Below are positions 1 to 4,720 of a stretch of DNA of 9,720 nucleotides, piece after piece. Made by a program: the position numbers and the translations under genes. The notes beneath the pieces were generated by a model. That model worked only from the letters and a program-made list of their open reading frames with translations. It did not search any database and had not been told where the DNA came from. Position 1 is the stretch's first letter. Every line of letters starts with the position of its first letter. Source of the DNA: Firmicutes bacterium CAG:110 (GTDB lineage Bacteria > Bacillota > Clostridia > Oscillospirales > Oscillospiraceae); NCBI GenBank assembly GCA_000434635.1, contig HF988053.1, positions 7,630 through 17,349 on the forward strand. The letters run 5' to 3'.

Positions 1-51
1 CTGACCGCGGAATCCACCGCCGACGCCGTGCGGCGGGTAGAAATGGAATAA
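1..51 (+). CDS. 3' end of a gene, C-terminal residues only (possible LLH-holin-like tail)
   Basis: Frame 1 is open from the window edge and ends at TAA 49-51, giving a 16-residue tail, LTAESTADAVRRVEME. Nothing can be said about its function from this alone. The tail resembles the end of the holin remnant at 2263-2433: both share an L-x-EST-x-DAVRR-x-E pattern. The upstream gene may therefore be a relative of the LLH phage-holin family. A strong terminator begins 15 nt after the stop, so this is the real end of a transcription unit. The assignment as coding is fairly safe; the family is a guess from a short match. Confidence 0.5.
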   Translation: MTAESTADAVRRVEME

Positions 52-65
52 AACCGCAAAAAGAA

Positions 66-110
66 CCCCACGGCTACCCTTTTGGGTGCCGTGGGGCAAA
101 TCTTTTCTTT
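66..110. terminator. bidirectional intrinsic terminator
   Basis: A nine-pair stem (CCCCACGGC 66-74 with GCCGTGGGG 88-96) is extended by an inner ACCC/GGGT helix around a TTTT loop. The plus strand continues into a T-rich tract (101-110). On the minus strand the hairpin is followed by TTCTTTTTGCGGTTTT. It can stop the plus-strand gene ending at 51 and also minus-strand transcription from the tRNA-Arg gene. Confidence 0.8.
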
Positions 111-116
111 TCCCAT

Positions 117-134
117 TTTGCAGTCAACTGCAAA
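117..134. repeat. perfect 18-nt inverted repeat
   Basis: TTTGCAGT (117-124) and ACTGCAAA (127-134) are perfect inverted copies separated by CA. The repeat lies between the tRNA-Arg 3' end and the terminator. It could be an RNA hairpin in the tRNA transcript trailer or a protein-binding palindrome. There is no T-run of note, so it is not a terminator by itself. Confidence 0.5.
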
Positions 135-219
135 CCTACCAGCGGGAAAATCTGGGGACACAAATACCAAACACACCGCAGATGAAGAACACCTCTGTAG
201 GGTTCGTATTTGTTCGGTT

Positions 220-295
220 TGGTACGCCAGAAGGGACTCGAACCCCCAACCCTCGGAACCGGAATCCGATGCTCTATCCATTGAGCCACTGGCGC
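220..295 (-). tRNA. tRNA-Arg (anticodon CCG)
   Basis: Reading the minus strand from 295 gives a full cloverleaf of 76 nt. The acceptor GCGCCAG pairs with CTGGCGT. The D stem is GCTC/GAGC and the anticodon stem TCGGA/TCCGA, with loop TTCCGGT. The variable loop has five bases and the T loop is TTCGAGT. The anticodon CCG lies at 262-260 and reads the arginine codon CGG. Discriminator A is followed by an encoded CCA (222-220). A near-consensus promoter lies just upstream on the same strand, and the two-way terminator at 66-110 is the likely 3' end of the transcript. The T stem contains two G-U pairs, which is tolerated. Confidence 0.96.
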
Positions 296-315
296 ATTTC
301 ATCGATAGCCTGTGT

Positions 316-344
316 ATTATACCAACCTTTTTCATTTTTGTAAA
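316..344 (-). promoter_or_regulatory. sigma-A promoter for tRNA-Arg
   Basis: On the minus strand TTTACA (344-339) and TATAAT (321-316) are separated by exactly 17 nt. The -10 box ends about 20 nt before the mature tRNA 5' end, leaving a short leader for RNase P to remove. Confidence 0.85.
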
Positions 345-397
345 GGGGTGCGCGGAAAAATATTTTTTGGTTTTCCGACCTTGTTCGGCGAAAACGG

Positions 398-426
398 TTG
401 TTTTTTCGGAATATATGTGGTATAAT
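398..426 (+). promoter_or_regulatory. sigma-A promoter for the DivIVA-like gene
   Basis: TTGTTT (398-403) and TATAAT (421-426) are 17 nt apart. The -10 is extended by TGG directly before it. It lies 46 nt upstream of the ATG at 472 and is divergent from the tRNA-Arg promoter. Confidence 0.8.
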
Positions 427-471
427 TCTGAAAAATGTTGACCCCCGCGGCAGAAAAGGGAGGATTTTATT

Positions 472-1035
472 ATGGCTGCACCTCAGAATTTCCGTTCCGC
501 GTTCAATGGCTTCAACCGGCAGGACGTGGTTCATTATCTGGAATACATCAACACAAAGCATCAGGATCAGATCAATTCGCTGACCGCCGAGACGGAGGAC
601 CTGCACCGGCAGCTGGAAGAGCTTCAGACGCAGGCTGCGCAAATTGCGGAACTGGAAGCCCGGCTTGCCGCCATGACCGAGGAACGGGACGCTCTGCGCG
701 CCCAGATCGAGCAGATGCAGGCCGCTGAGGCCGTGCAGAAACCCCAGCCGGAGACGGACGGCGGCAGTCAGGTCGCCGGGGAGGAACTGGATTCCTACCG
801 CCGCGCCCAGCAGGTGGAGCGCAGCGCCCGGGAGCGGGCAGAGCTGGTTTACCATCAGGCAAACGGCGTGCTGAACGAAGCCATTGCCAAGGTGGACACC
901 GCCACTGCTGAGATCACCGCCAAAACCGACGAGGCCATGTCCCAGCTGACCCAGCTGCAAATGGCGGTCAGCACCAGCAAGCAGGCGTTACAGGATGCCG
1001 CTTCCCTGATGAACACTATCCGTCCGAATTATTGA
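472..1035 (+). CDS. DivIVA-like coiled-coil protein
   Basis: The protein is 187 residues, with start ATG 472 preceded by GGGAGG (458-463). Residues 7-26 (FRSAFNGFNRQDVVHYLEYI) resemble the N-terminal membrane-curvature segment of DivIVA/GpsB proteins. Two long alpha-helical, heptad-rich stretches follow, roughly 27-85 and 106-180, split by a Pro/Gly-rich linker. There is no signal peptide or membrane helix, so it is expected in the cytosol, perhaps at poles or septum. DivIVA proteins recruit division or cell-envelope factors; whether this one does so is inference. It has its own promoter and a terminator 8 nt after the stop, so it is probably monocistronic. A generic coiled-coil protein with a chance N-terminal match is the alternative. 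Confidence 0.8.
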   Translation: MAAPQNFRSAFNGFNRQDVVHYLEYINTKHQDQINSLTAETEDLHRQLEELQTQAAQIAELEARLAAMTEERDALRAQIEQMQAAEAVQKPQPETDGGSQVAGEELDSYRRAQQVERSARERAELVYHQANGVLNEAIAKVDTATAEITAKTDEAMSQLTQLQMAVSTSKQALQDAASLMNTIRPNY

Positions 1036-1042
1036 TTTTCCG

Positions 1043-1075
1043 GAAGCGCATACCGCGGGGTGTGCGCTTCTTTTT
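1043..1075 (+). terminator. intrinsic terminator after the DivIVA-like gene
   Basis: GAAGCGCATACC (1043-1054) pairs with GGTGTGCGCTTC (1059-1070) around a GCGG loop and is followed by TTTTT (1071-1075). Unusually, the ribosome site of the next gene (AAGGAGG, 1080-1086) begins only five bases later, so that gene depends on readthrough or on a promoter inside the upstream gene. Confidence 0.85.
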
Positions 1076-1094
1076 GTGCAAGGAGGAGTTTCCC

Positions 1095-2099
1095 ATGCTG
1101 CTTTTCAAACCGGACTACTATGACTGCTTCCGCTGCGCCGCCGGGGAATGCCCGGACAGTTGCTGCAAGGAGTGGGAGGTGGAGATAGACGACGCTTCCG
1201 CCCGGTTCTACCGCACCCTGCCCGGAACGCTGGGCGACCGTCTCCGGGAGGTGATGCGCACTGCCGACGGCAAAACGTCCATGTCCATCATCGACGGACG
1301 CTGCCCCATGTGGCGCAGTGATGGGCTTTGCCGGATTCAGGCGGAATTGGGAGAAAGCGCCCTGTGCGAAACCTGCCGGATGTTCCCCCGCCTGACCCAT
1401 GATTACGGGGATTTTGCCGAGCTGGGGCTGGAGCTGAGCTGCCCGGAAGCCGCGAAGCTGATTCTGAATGCGCCGCTTGCCCCGTTGACGGTGGACACCC
1501 GCCCTGATGGCGGTACACCGGGGTATGACGTCGAAGCCATGGCTTCGCTGAAAGCCTCCCGGGAGGTCATGCTGTCCATTCTGTCGGACGAATCCCATAG
1601 CGTCGGGGAATCTCTGGCGCTGGGGCTGCTCTACGGCTGTCAGGCGCAGTCAGAGCTGGACGGCGGGGAGGAAAGCCCCTTCGACGCCGGGGCGGCACTG
1701 GAAACCGCCGCGGCTCTGGCAAAGCCGGGAAATCCTGCAGATGTTCTGGATTTCTTTCTGGGCCTTGAGCTGCTGACGCCCCAGTGGGAGACCATGCTCC
1801 GCCATCCCGATCCCGGAAACTGGACGCAGCATCACCGGGCGCTGGCAAGATACCTGACCCAGCGGTACTGGATTCAGGCAGTCTCTGACTACGACCTCTA
1901 CTGCCGCGTGAAGTTCATCCTGATCTCCTGCCTGCTGGTCAGGCTAGTGGGCGGCGACATTTTCTCCACAGCGCAGCTTTATTCCAAGGAGGTCGAAAAC
2001 GACACAGACAATGTAGAAGCCATTCTGGACGCCGCCTACGCCCATCCGGCCTTCACTGACGACAAGCTGCTGGGAATGCTGCTTTCCCGCTCCCTCTGA
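1095..2099 (+). CDS. FliB-family lysine-N-methylase-like protein (cysteine-rich)
   Basis: The protein is 334 residues from ATG 1095, chosen because AAGGAGG (1080-1086) sits 8 nt upstream; an in-frame ATG at 1032 lies in the terminator region and lacks a ribosome site. The N-terminal third is rich in conserved cysteines: C11, C14, C19, C23 and C24, then C70 (GRCPMW), C79, C91 and C94 (LCETCRMFPR) and C116. This is the pattern of the FliB/CxxCxxCC family. FliB of Salmonella methylates flagellin lysines and is reported to use an iron-sulfur cluster, which these cysteines could bind. No flagellar gene is visible here, so the substrate may be another protein. The C-terminal half (about 135-334) is helical and weakly characterised. 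No clear promoter was found. Confidence 0.8.
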   Translation: MLLFKPDYYDCFRCAAGECPDSCCKEWEVEIDDASARFYRTLPGTLGDRLREVMRTADGKTSMSIIDGRCPMWRSDGLCRIQAELGESALCETCRMFPRLTHDYGDFAELGLELSCPEAAKLILNAPLAPLTVDTRPDGGTPGYDVEAMASLKASREVMLSILSDESHSVGESLALGLLYGCQAQSELDGGEESPFDAGAALETAAALAKPGNPADVLDFFLGLELLTPQWETMLRHPDPGNWTQHHRALARYLTQRYWIQAVSDYDLYCRVKFILISCLLVRLVGGDIFSTAQLYSKEVENDTDNVEAILDAAYAHPAFTDDKLLGMLLSRSL

Positions 2100-2258
2100 T
2101 CACCGTTTCAGCCTTGTCATAATCAATCGCTCGGCCACATGCGCAGTCACCGAAAAAACAATGCACCCGGACAGGTAGAATACGTAGCCGCAGCCAACGG
2201 AAAATACAGATGAAGCGATCAAATCAAGGGCAACACCGCGCAATTGCGTCTGCGAGTC
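2100..2258 (-). pseudogene. truncated C-terminal tail of a membrane protein
   Basis: On the minus strand an open frame of 52 codons runs from 2258 to TGA 2102-2100. It has no ATG or good start near its beginning and is cut off by an in-frame TGA at 2261-2259. It encodes a hydrophobic segment (SSVFSVGCGYVFYLSGCIVF, residues 16-35) followed by a basic end (MTRLKR), typical of the last membrane helix of an integral protein. Its stop abuts the FliB-family stop, so TGATCA serves both strands, as expected for convergent genes. I infer that the rest was lost where the phage-like block begins at about 2260. A chance open frame cannot be excluded. Confidence 0.4.
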
Positions 2259-2262
2259 TCAG

Positions 2263-2433
2263 CCGACCGCCGAAGCGCTTCTGAAGAAGAAGGGTATTGA
2301 TTTTGACGCCGAAGAAATGCAGATTCTGATTGAGGCGGCTGTAGCGGAATTTAATGAGGCATTTAAGAAGCCGCTGCTCGAAGAATCTACGTCTGATGCC
2401 GTGCGCCGGGCGGAAGCGGTGCAGAAAGCGTGA
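2263..2433 (+). pseudogene. 5'-truncated phage holin remnant (LLH family)
   Basis: The frame ending at TGA 2431-2433 reads TAEALLKKKGIDFDAEEMQI followed by LIEAAVAEFNEAFKK. This matches the conserved C-terminal half of LLH-type phage holins as I remember it: a KKG-I-x-D-x-EE-x-x-x-LIEAAV-x-E-x-N pattern. The N-terminal membrane helix expected of the family is missing. The frame runs back to a TAG at 2185-2187 without ATG or a ribosome site, and the only ATG (2314) falls inside the conserved part. In intact phages a holin permeabilises the host membrane at lysis; this copy cannot. Its final residues (EESTSDAVRR) resemble those encoded at positions 1-51. Confidence 0.6.
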
Positions 2434-2441
2434 TGCCGTAG

Positions 2442-2678
2442 ATGGACAGATCCCGGATCAATCGGGTGCTGGTGGATGAATTTGGCCGGTTGGCGTTTCT
2501 GACGCCGCTGGAAATGGAGATCCTCACTACCCGAGCCGCCGGGAAAAGCCAGAAATGGCAGGAGCAGAATTTGCATGTGTCCCTTGCTACGATAAATCGG
2601 ATCGTCCAACGCCTGCAAAAGAAATATGATGCAGTGAAGGGATTTAGTGCCATACTCCCGGATGATCTGATTATCTGA
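2442..2678 (+). CDS. small helix-turn-helix protein (sigma-70 region 4/LuxR-like)
   Basis: The protein is 78 residues. Residues 20-62 (LTPLEMEILTTRAAGKSQKW, then a second helix with LATINRIVQRLQKKYD) have the layout of a sigma-70 region 4 or LuxR-type DNA-binding domain: a TP-x-E-x-E-I-L first helix, then a turn and an A-x-x-N-R-x-V recognition helix. It is too short to carry any other domain. The ATG at 2442 lies 8 nt after the holin-remnant stop and no good ribosome site precedes it, which suggests translational coupling to the upstream frame in the ancestral phage. A strong terminator starts 25 nt after the stop. It probably regulates phage-type genes; targets are unknown. Confidence 0.7.
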   Translation: MDRSRINRVLVDEFGRLAFLTPLEMEILTTRAAGKSQKWQEQNLHVSLATINRIVQRLQKKYDAVKGFSAILPDDLII

Positions 2679-2702
2679 TTATAATTTGATAGTTTCCTGA
2701 GA

Positions 2703-2743
2703 AAAAGCAGGCGTAACGATGATAAATCGTGCGCCTGCTTTTG
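2703..2743 (+). terminator. intrinsic terminator after the HTH gene
   Basis: AAAAGCAGGCG (2703-2713) pairs with CGCCTGCTTTT (2732-2742), with an inner ACGAT/ATCGT helix around GATAA. The T-run is part of the stem's 3' arm. Because of the A-rich 5' arm it may work in both directions. Confidence 0.85.
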
Positions 2744-2761
2744 TGCTATCCTGTAGGTAGA

Positions 2762-2793
2762 AGGTGGCCACCTCCTAATATTTTTGAAGGAGG
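2762..2793 (+). promoter_or_regulatory. palindrome and possible ribosome-site-masking hairpin before the 2801 gene
   Basis: AGGTGGCCACCT (2762-2773) is a perfect 12-nt palindrome. CCTCCT (2771-2776), overlapping its end, is exactly complementary to the ribosome site AGGAGG (2788-2793), with an 11-nt AT-rich loop between them. The RNA could fold to hide the ribosome site, and a protein bound to the palindrome, or an alternative fold, could release it. This is seen in the sequence; the regulation is inference. Confidence 0.35.
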
Positions 2794-2800
2794 CTTTAAC

Positions 2801-3439
2801 ATGGTTGAAGTCGAAAAGGAATACGCAAGCAAAGGCATGACTGGTGCGGCTCTGGGCCTCGGCATTGCCGGCGCGACTCTTGGCGTAGCCAATACCGTCG
2901 GCGAGCTGTGCGGAATGGCCATGCGCAATCGGGAGGCGGCTCCTGCTGCCTCGTCTGCTCCCGCAGTGTCTGTCGTGCCTTACGTCATCGGCGGATATTC
3001 CCGGAGCGAGTGCGGCGAGGACAAGCCCGTGAGCCGGTACGAGCTGGAGCGTGAGCAGAAGCTGGCCGCCAAGGATGCCGAAATTTCGCTGCTGAAGGCG
3101 AATACCTACAACGATCAGAAGGCTCTTGAGATGTACGCCTACATGGATAGCCAGCTGAAGGACATCCGCAAGGCTCTGTGCGATCAGGCCGTCCACAATC
3201 AGCGGACGGAGGATAGCTTTGTGCTGGTTCGCCAGGACGTGGATTGCGTCAGGGCCGAACTGTCCAAGGACATCAAGATCGAGGCGGAGCGGCGCTGCTG
3301 CGCGGACAATGCTCTGGTGAACTACATGAACGCGGCCTTCTATCCCAAGCAGGTCGCCGACGTGACCACCGGAACCGGCACCACGGCACAGACGCTGTAC
3401 AACCCCCTGCCCAAGTGCGGCGGCTGTGACTGCAAGTAA
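2801..3439 (+). CDS. phage-type protein with glycine-rich N-terminus, coiled coil and Cys tail (unknown function)
   Basis: The protein is 212 residues, starting at ATG 2801, 7 nt after GAAGGAGG (2786-2793). Residues 14-35 (GAALGLGIAGATLGVANTVG) form a glycine-rich hydrophobic segment with repeated small residues, able to pack as or into a membrane or fibre helix. Residues 36-75 are Ala/Ser/Pro-rich. About 76-165 is charged and helical, starting RYELEREQKLAAKDAEISLL, and looks like a coiled coil. The end is Gly/Thr-rich and closes with YNPLPKCGGCDCK, a cysteine cluster that could bind metal or be oxidised. It resembles proteins I recall from gut Firmicute phages, possibly virion-related, but no function is established. 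It lies downstream of a terminator with no clear promoter. Confidence 0.75.
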   Translation: MVEVEKEYASKGMTGAALGLGIAGATLGVANTVGELCGMAMRNREAAPAASSAPAVSVVPYVIGGYSRSECGEDKPVSRYELEREQKLAAKDAEISLLKANTYNDQKALEMYAYMDSQLKDIRKALCDQAVHNQRTEDSFVLVRQDVDCVRAELSKDIKIEAERRCCADNALVNYMNAAFYPKQVADVTTGTGTTAQTLYNPLPKCGGCDCK

Positions 3440-3446
3440 TCCCTGA

Positions 3447-3469
3447 ATTGTGCCCACTTTGGGCACAAT
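3447..3469 (+). terminator. hairpin after the 2801 gene (weak terminator or RNA-stability element)
   Basis: ATTGTGCCC (3447-3455) pairs with GGGCACAAT (3461-3469) around ACTTT. There is no T-run directly after it (CTGGAACG), so it is a weak terminator at best and may instead protect the mRNA 3' end. Confidence 0.5.
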
Positions 3470-3494
3470 CTGGAACGTCCCTGTTTTATGCAAT

Positions 3495-3521
3495 GGGGCG
3501 GCGTTTGCCGCCCCTGATTTT
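3495..3521 (+). terminator. terminator-like hairpin directly before the 3535 gene
   Basis: GGGGCGGC (3495-3502) pairs with GCCGCCCC (3507-3514) around GTTT and is followed by TGATTTT. The ribosome site of the next gene (AAGGAGG, 3522-3528) touches it, the same hairpin-then-ribosome-site layout seen at 1043-1086. Confidence 0.6.
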
Positions 3522-3534
3522 AAGGAGGTAACGT

Positions 3535-3879
3535 ATGATTCCAATAGAAAAGGTGCAATCCGGTATTGCAAAGTTCGTTGACCGTGATATTGCCCCCAGC
3601 CTTACGGGCTGGGATCGAGTCCTCGTCGCCGGCGCCGGAGGACTACTCACTGCAAATATCCCGAAGATCCTTGCCCAGTATGAAGACCACCCCGTGATTA
3701 AGGCGCTGGGCGTTTACGATAAAGAAAACGGCCTTGTGGACGTGAATGCCCTGTATGCGGCGGCAAAACCGTACCTGGGTACGGAGCCGTTGCCAGTGAA
3801 AATCCCGTTTCTGAAGATCACCATAAAGCTGGGAAAGAAGGATATTGACGCAATCTATTCGTATATTCAGGAGGGCTGA
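3535..3879 (+). CDS. small phage-type protein of unknown function
   Basis: The protein is 114 residues from ATG 3535, preceded by TAAGGAGG (3521-3528). The N-terminal part (IEKVQSGIAKFVDRDIAPSL, 3-22) is an amphipathic helix. GWDRVLVAGAGGLLTANIPK (25-44) is a hydrophobic, glycine-rich segment that could insert in a membrane or form a buried helix. The remainder contains HPVIKALGVYD (52-62) and ends in a beta-rich region, LPVKIPFLKITIKLGKKDID. I do not recognise a named domain. It recalls small genes beside holins in gut prophages. It lies 3 nt upstream of the next gene, so the two are surely cotranscribed and probably translationally coupled. Confidence 0.75.
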   Translation: MIPIEKVQSGIAKFVDRDIAPSLTGWDRVLVAGAGGLLTANIPKILAQYEDHPVIKALGVYDKENGLVDVNALYAAAKPYLGTEPLPVKIPFLKITIKLGKKDIDAIYSYIQEG

Positions 3880-3881
3880 GC

Positions 3882-4190
3882 GTGGAAGATTGGGAAAGAC
3901 TGATGAACCACATCAAGGACGAAGTCGCCGACGCCAAGCGCTACATCAAGGATGCGCTGGATATCAGGGCTACCGATCCGGAATCGGCGGACACATACTA
4001 TCGGCTGTCTGGCGAGGAGCTGAACCACATGAATTCTCTCCATAAGGAGGTAGTGAGAATCATTGAAAACTGCCGCCGAGAGAAAGGCGAGACGCCGGCG
4101 TCCATGTTGGTCCTCTACAGATACCTTCACGGTGAGGTCGTGAAGGAGGCCGAGAAAGTCGGGATTCTTCAGGCGATGTATAAGAAGTAG
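3882..4190 (+). CDS. small helical protein, possibly ferritin-like (half diiron site)
   Basis: The protein is 102 residues from GTG 3882. GGAGG (3870-3874) lies 7 nt upstream inside the preceding gene, whose stop is 2 nt before the GTG. The sequence is helical throughout. The first helix carries E14 (DEVADAKRYI). The second has YYRLSGEELNHMNSLH (39-54), with E46-x-x-H49, the ExxH signature of ferritin-like proteins. Only one ExxH is present, so a complete metal site would need a dimer, as in the encapsulated ferritins. The rest is a third helix with LYRYLHGEVVKEAEKV. The ferritin-like idea rests on these residues and spacing alone. Together with the 3535 gene it forms a two-gene unit ending at the hairpin 4218-4253. 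Confidence 0.75.
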   Translation: MEDWERLMNHIKDEVADAKRYIKDALDIRATDPESADTYYRLSGEELNHMNSLHKEVVRIIENCRREKGETPASMLVLYRYLHGEVVKEAEKVGILQAMYKK

Positions 4191-4217
4191 GGGTCAAAAC
4201 ATCCCTGTATCATAACA

Positions 4218-4253
4218 AAGACACGCCTTGCTAATCATGGCAGGGCGTGTCTT
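4218..4253. terminator. hairpin between the phage-type cassette and tmRNA, probably shared terminator
   Basis: AAGACACGCCTTGC (4218-4231) pairs with GCAGGGCGTGTCTT (4240-4253): 14 pairs with one G-T and an eight-base loop. The 3' flanks are CTCGTTTGC on the plus strand and TGTTATG on the minus strand, so the T-tracts are poor. Its position fits a shared end for the convergent 3882 gene and ssrA. The remaining bases up to 4323 hold only short repeats. Confidence 0.6.
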
Positions 4254-4283
4254 CTCGTTTGCACAAAAACCGTCCCAAAAACA

Positions 4284-4306
4284 GCTATTGTGAAATGGCT
4301 ATTGTG
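4284..4306. repeat. short direct repeat GCTATTGTG x2 downstream of tmRNA
   Basis: GCTATTGTG occurs at 4284-4292 and 4298-4306, a 14-nt period. The pair is enclosed by a longer inverted pairing, GCACAAA (4261-4267) with TTTGTGC (4313-4319). It lies within 40 nt of the tmRNA 3' end, where integrase arm sites would be expected, but it could be a plain RNA structure in the tmRNA trailer. Confidence 0.35.
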
Positions 4307-4323
4307 TTCGGATTTGTGCCGTA

Positions 4324-4673
4324 TGGTGGAGCCGAGGGGAATCGAACCCCTGTCCGAAAGCAACTTGGAAAGAACTTCTCCGGGCGCAGTTTGTTATTTG
4401 CATTCCCTTTCCCCGGCGGGAACAAACACCCTACGAGAATCGGTAGCTTCATCATGCGTGGTATGGGCAAAGCTTACCATACGCACGTTCTCCGCTTAAA
4501 TCACACCCGAGCCCGGGTCAGCGGAACTCCCGGGGCGGATGGGCGCCTAATCAGGCAGCCAGGGCAACAGTAGTGTTGTCAGTTAAATTTAAAAAATTGC
4601 CCGTTTTATCGTGGCCAGGCGCCACGGCCCGCTATTCCAGCCTCACTACCCCCGTCGAAACCAGTACGGCCCC
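4324..4673 (-). ncRNA. ssrA: transfer-messenger RNA (tmRNA)
   Basis: The minus strand from 4673 starts GGGGCCGTACTGGTTTCGAC and ends with a T arm, CGGCTCC, A and encoded CCA (4326-4324). GGGGCCG pairs fully with CGGCTCC (one G-U). Length is 350 nt. The tag reading frame ends NLTDNTTVALAA then TGA (4553-4551). The frame is open back to GGC at 4601-4599, a likely resume codon, giving a tag of GNFLNLTDNTTVALAA after the alanine carried by the RNA. The VALAA end is the usual protease signal. tmRNA with SmpB rescues ribosomes stalled on broken mRNAs and marks the products for degradation. smpB is encoded just upstream on the same strand, with a cyclophilin gene between them. The exact resume codon is inferred. 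Confidence 0.96.
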
Positions 4674-4680
4674 ATGGGAA

Positions 4681-4709
4681 GCTGCAAAATACCATCGGTA
4701 TCTTGCAGC
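4681..4709 (-). other. stem-loop between cyclophilin gene and tmRNA
   Basis: GCTGCAA (4681-4687) pairs with TTGCAGC (4703-4709), continued after one mismatch by ATACC/GGTAT around ATC. It lies 8 nt upstream of the mature tmRNA 5' end. It could be a processing site in a smpB-cyclophilin-ssrA transcript or a partial terminator; it lacks a T-run. A TATTTT (minus, 4691-4686) inside it may be a weak -10 box for ssrA but has no -35 partner. Confidence 0.4.
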
Positions 4710-4720
4710 CGATAGCTGAC

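Larger units (their letters stand above)
2263..4190 (+). mobile_element. phage-derived gene cassette next to ssrA
   Basis: This block holds a holin remnant, a small HTH gene and three small genes without housekeeping relatives. All are on the plus strand between a FliB-family gene and the 3' end of tmRNA. The gene content resembles the accessory or late modules of gut-Firmicute prophages, from memory and not from a search. The left edge coincides with two broken reading frames at about 2260. No integrase, terminase, capsid or long attachment repeat is visible, so it is either a decayed prophage or a cassette that has been kept. The ends are inferred, not proven. Confidence 0.5.

Noticed and set aside
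274..960. A 228-residue minus-strand open frame over the DivIVA-like gene.
   Set aside because: It runs through the tRNA-Arg gene and both divergent promoters, has no ribosome site and is the shadow of a well-supported plus-strand gene.
2261..2266. AGCCGA at the left scar is identical to part of the tmRNA 3' end (4330-4335), a possible attachment core.
   Set aside because: Six bases is too short and the flanks do not match; a chance match in this GC-rich sequence is likely.
2387..3571. A 394-residue minus-strand open frame.
   Set aside because: It spans two hairpins and covers three plus-strand starts with good ribosome sites; low-complexity composition typical of an antisense frame in GC-rich DNA.
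4247..4573. Open frames over 4247-4573 on the plus strand.
   Set aside because: They are antisense to tmRNA and match no protein pattern.
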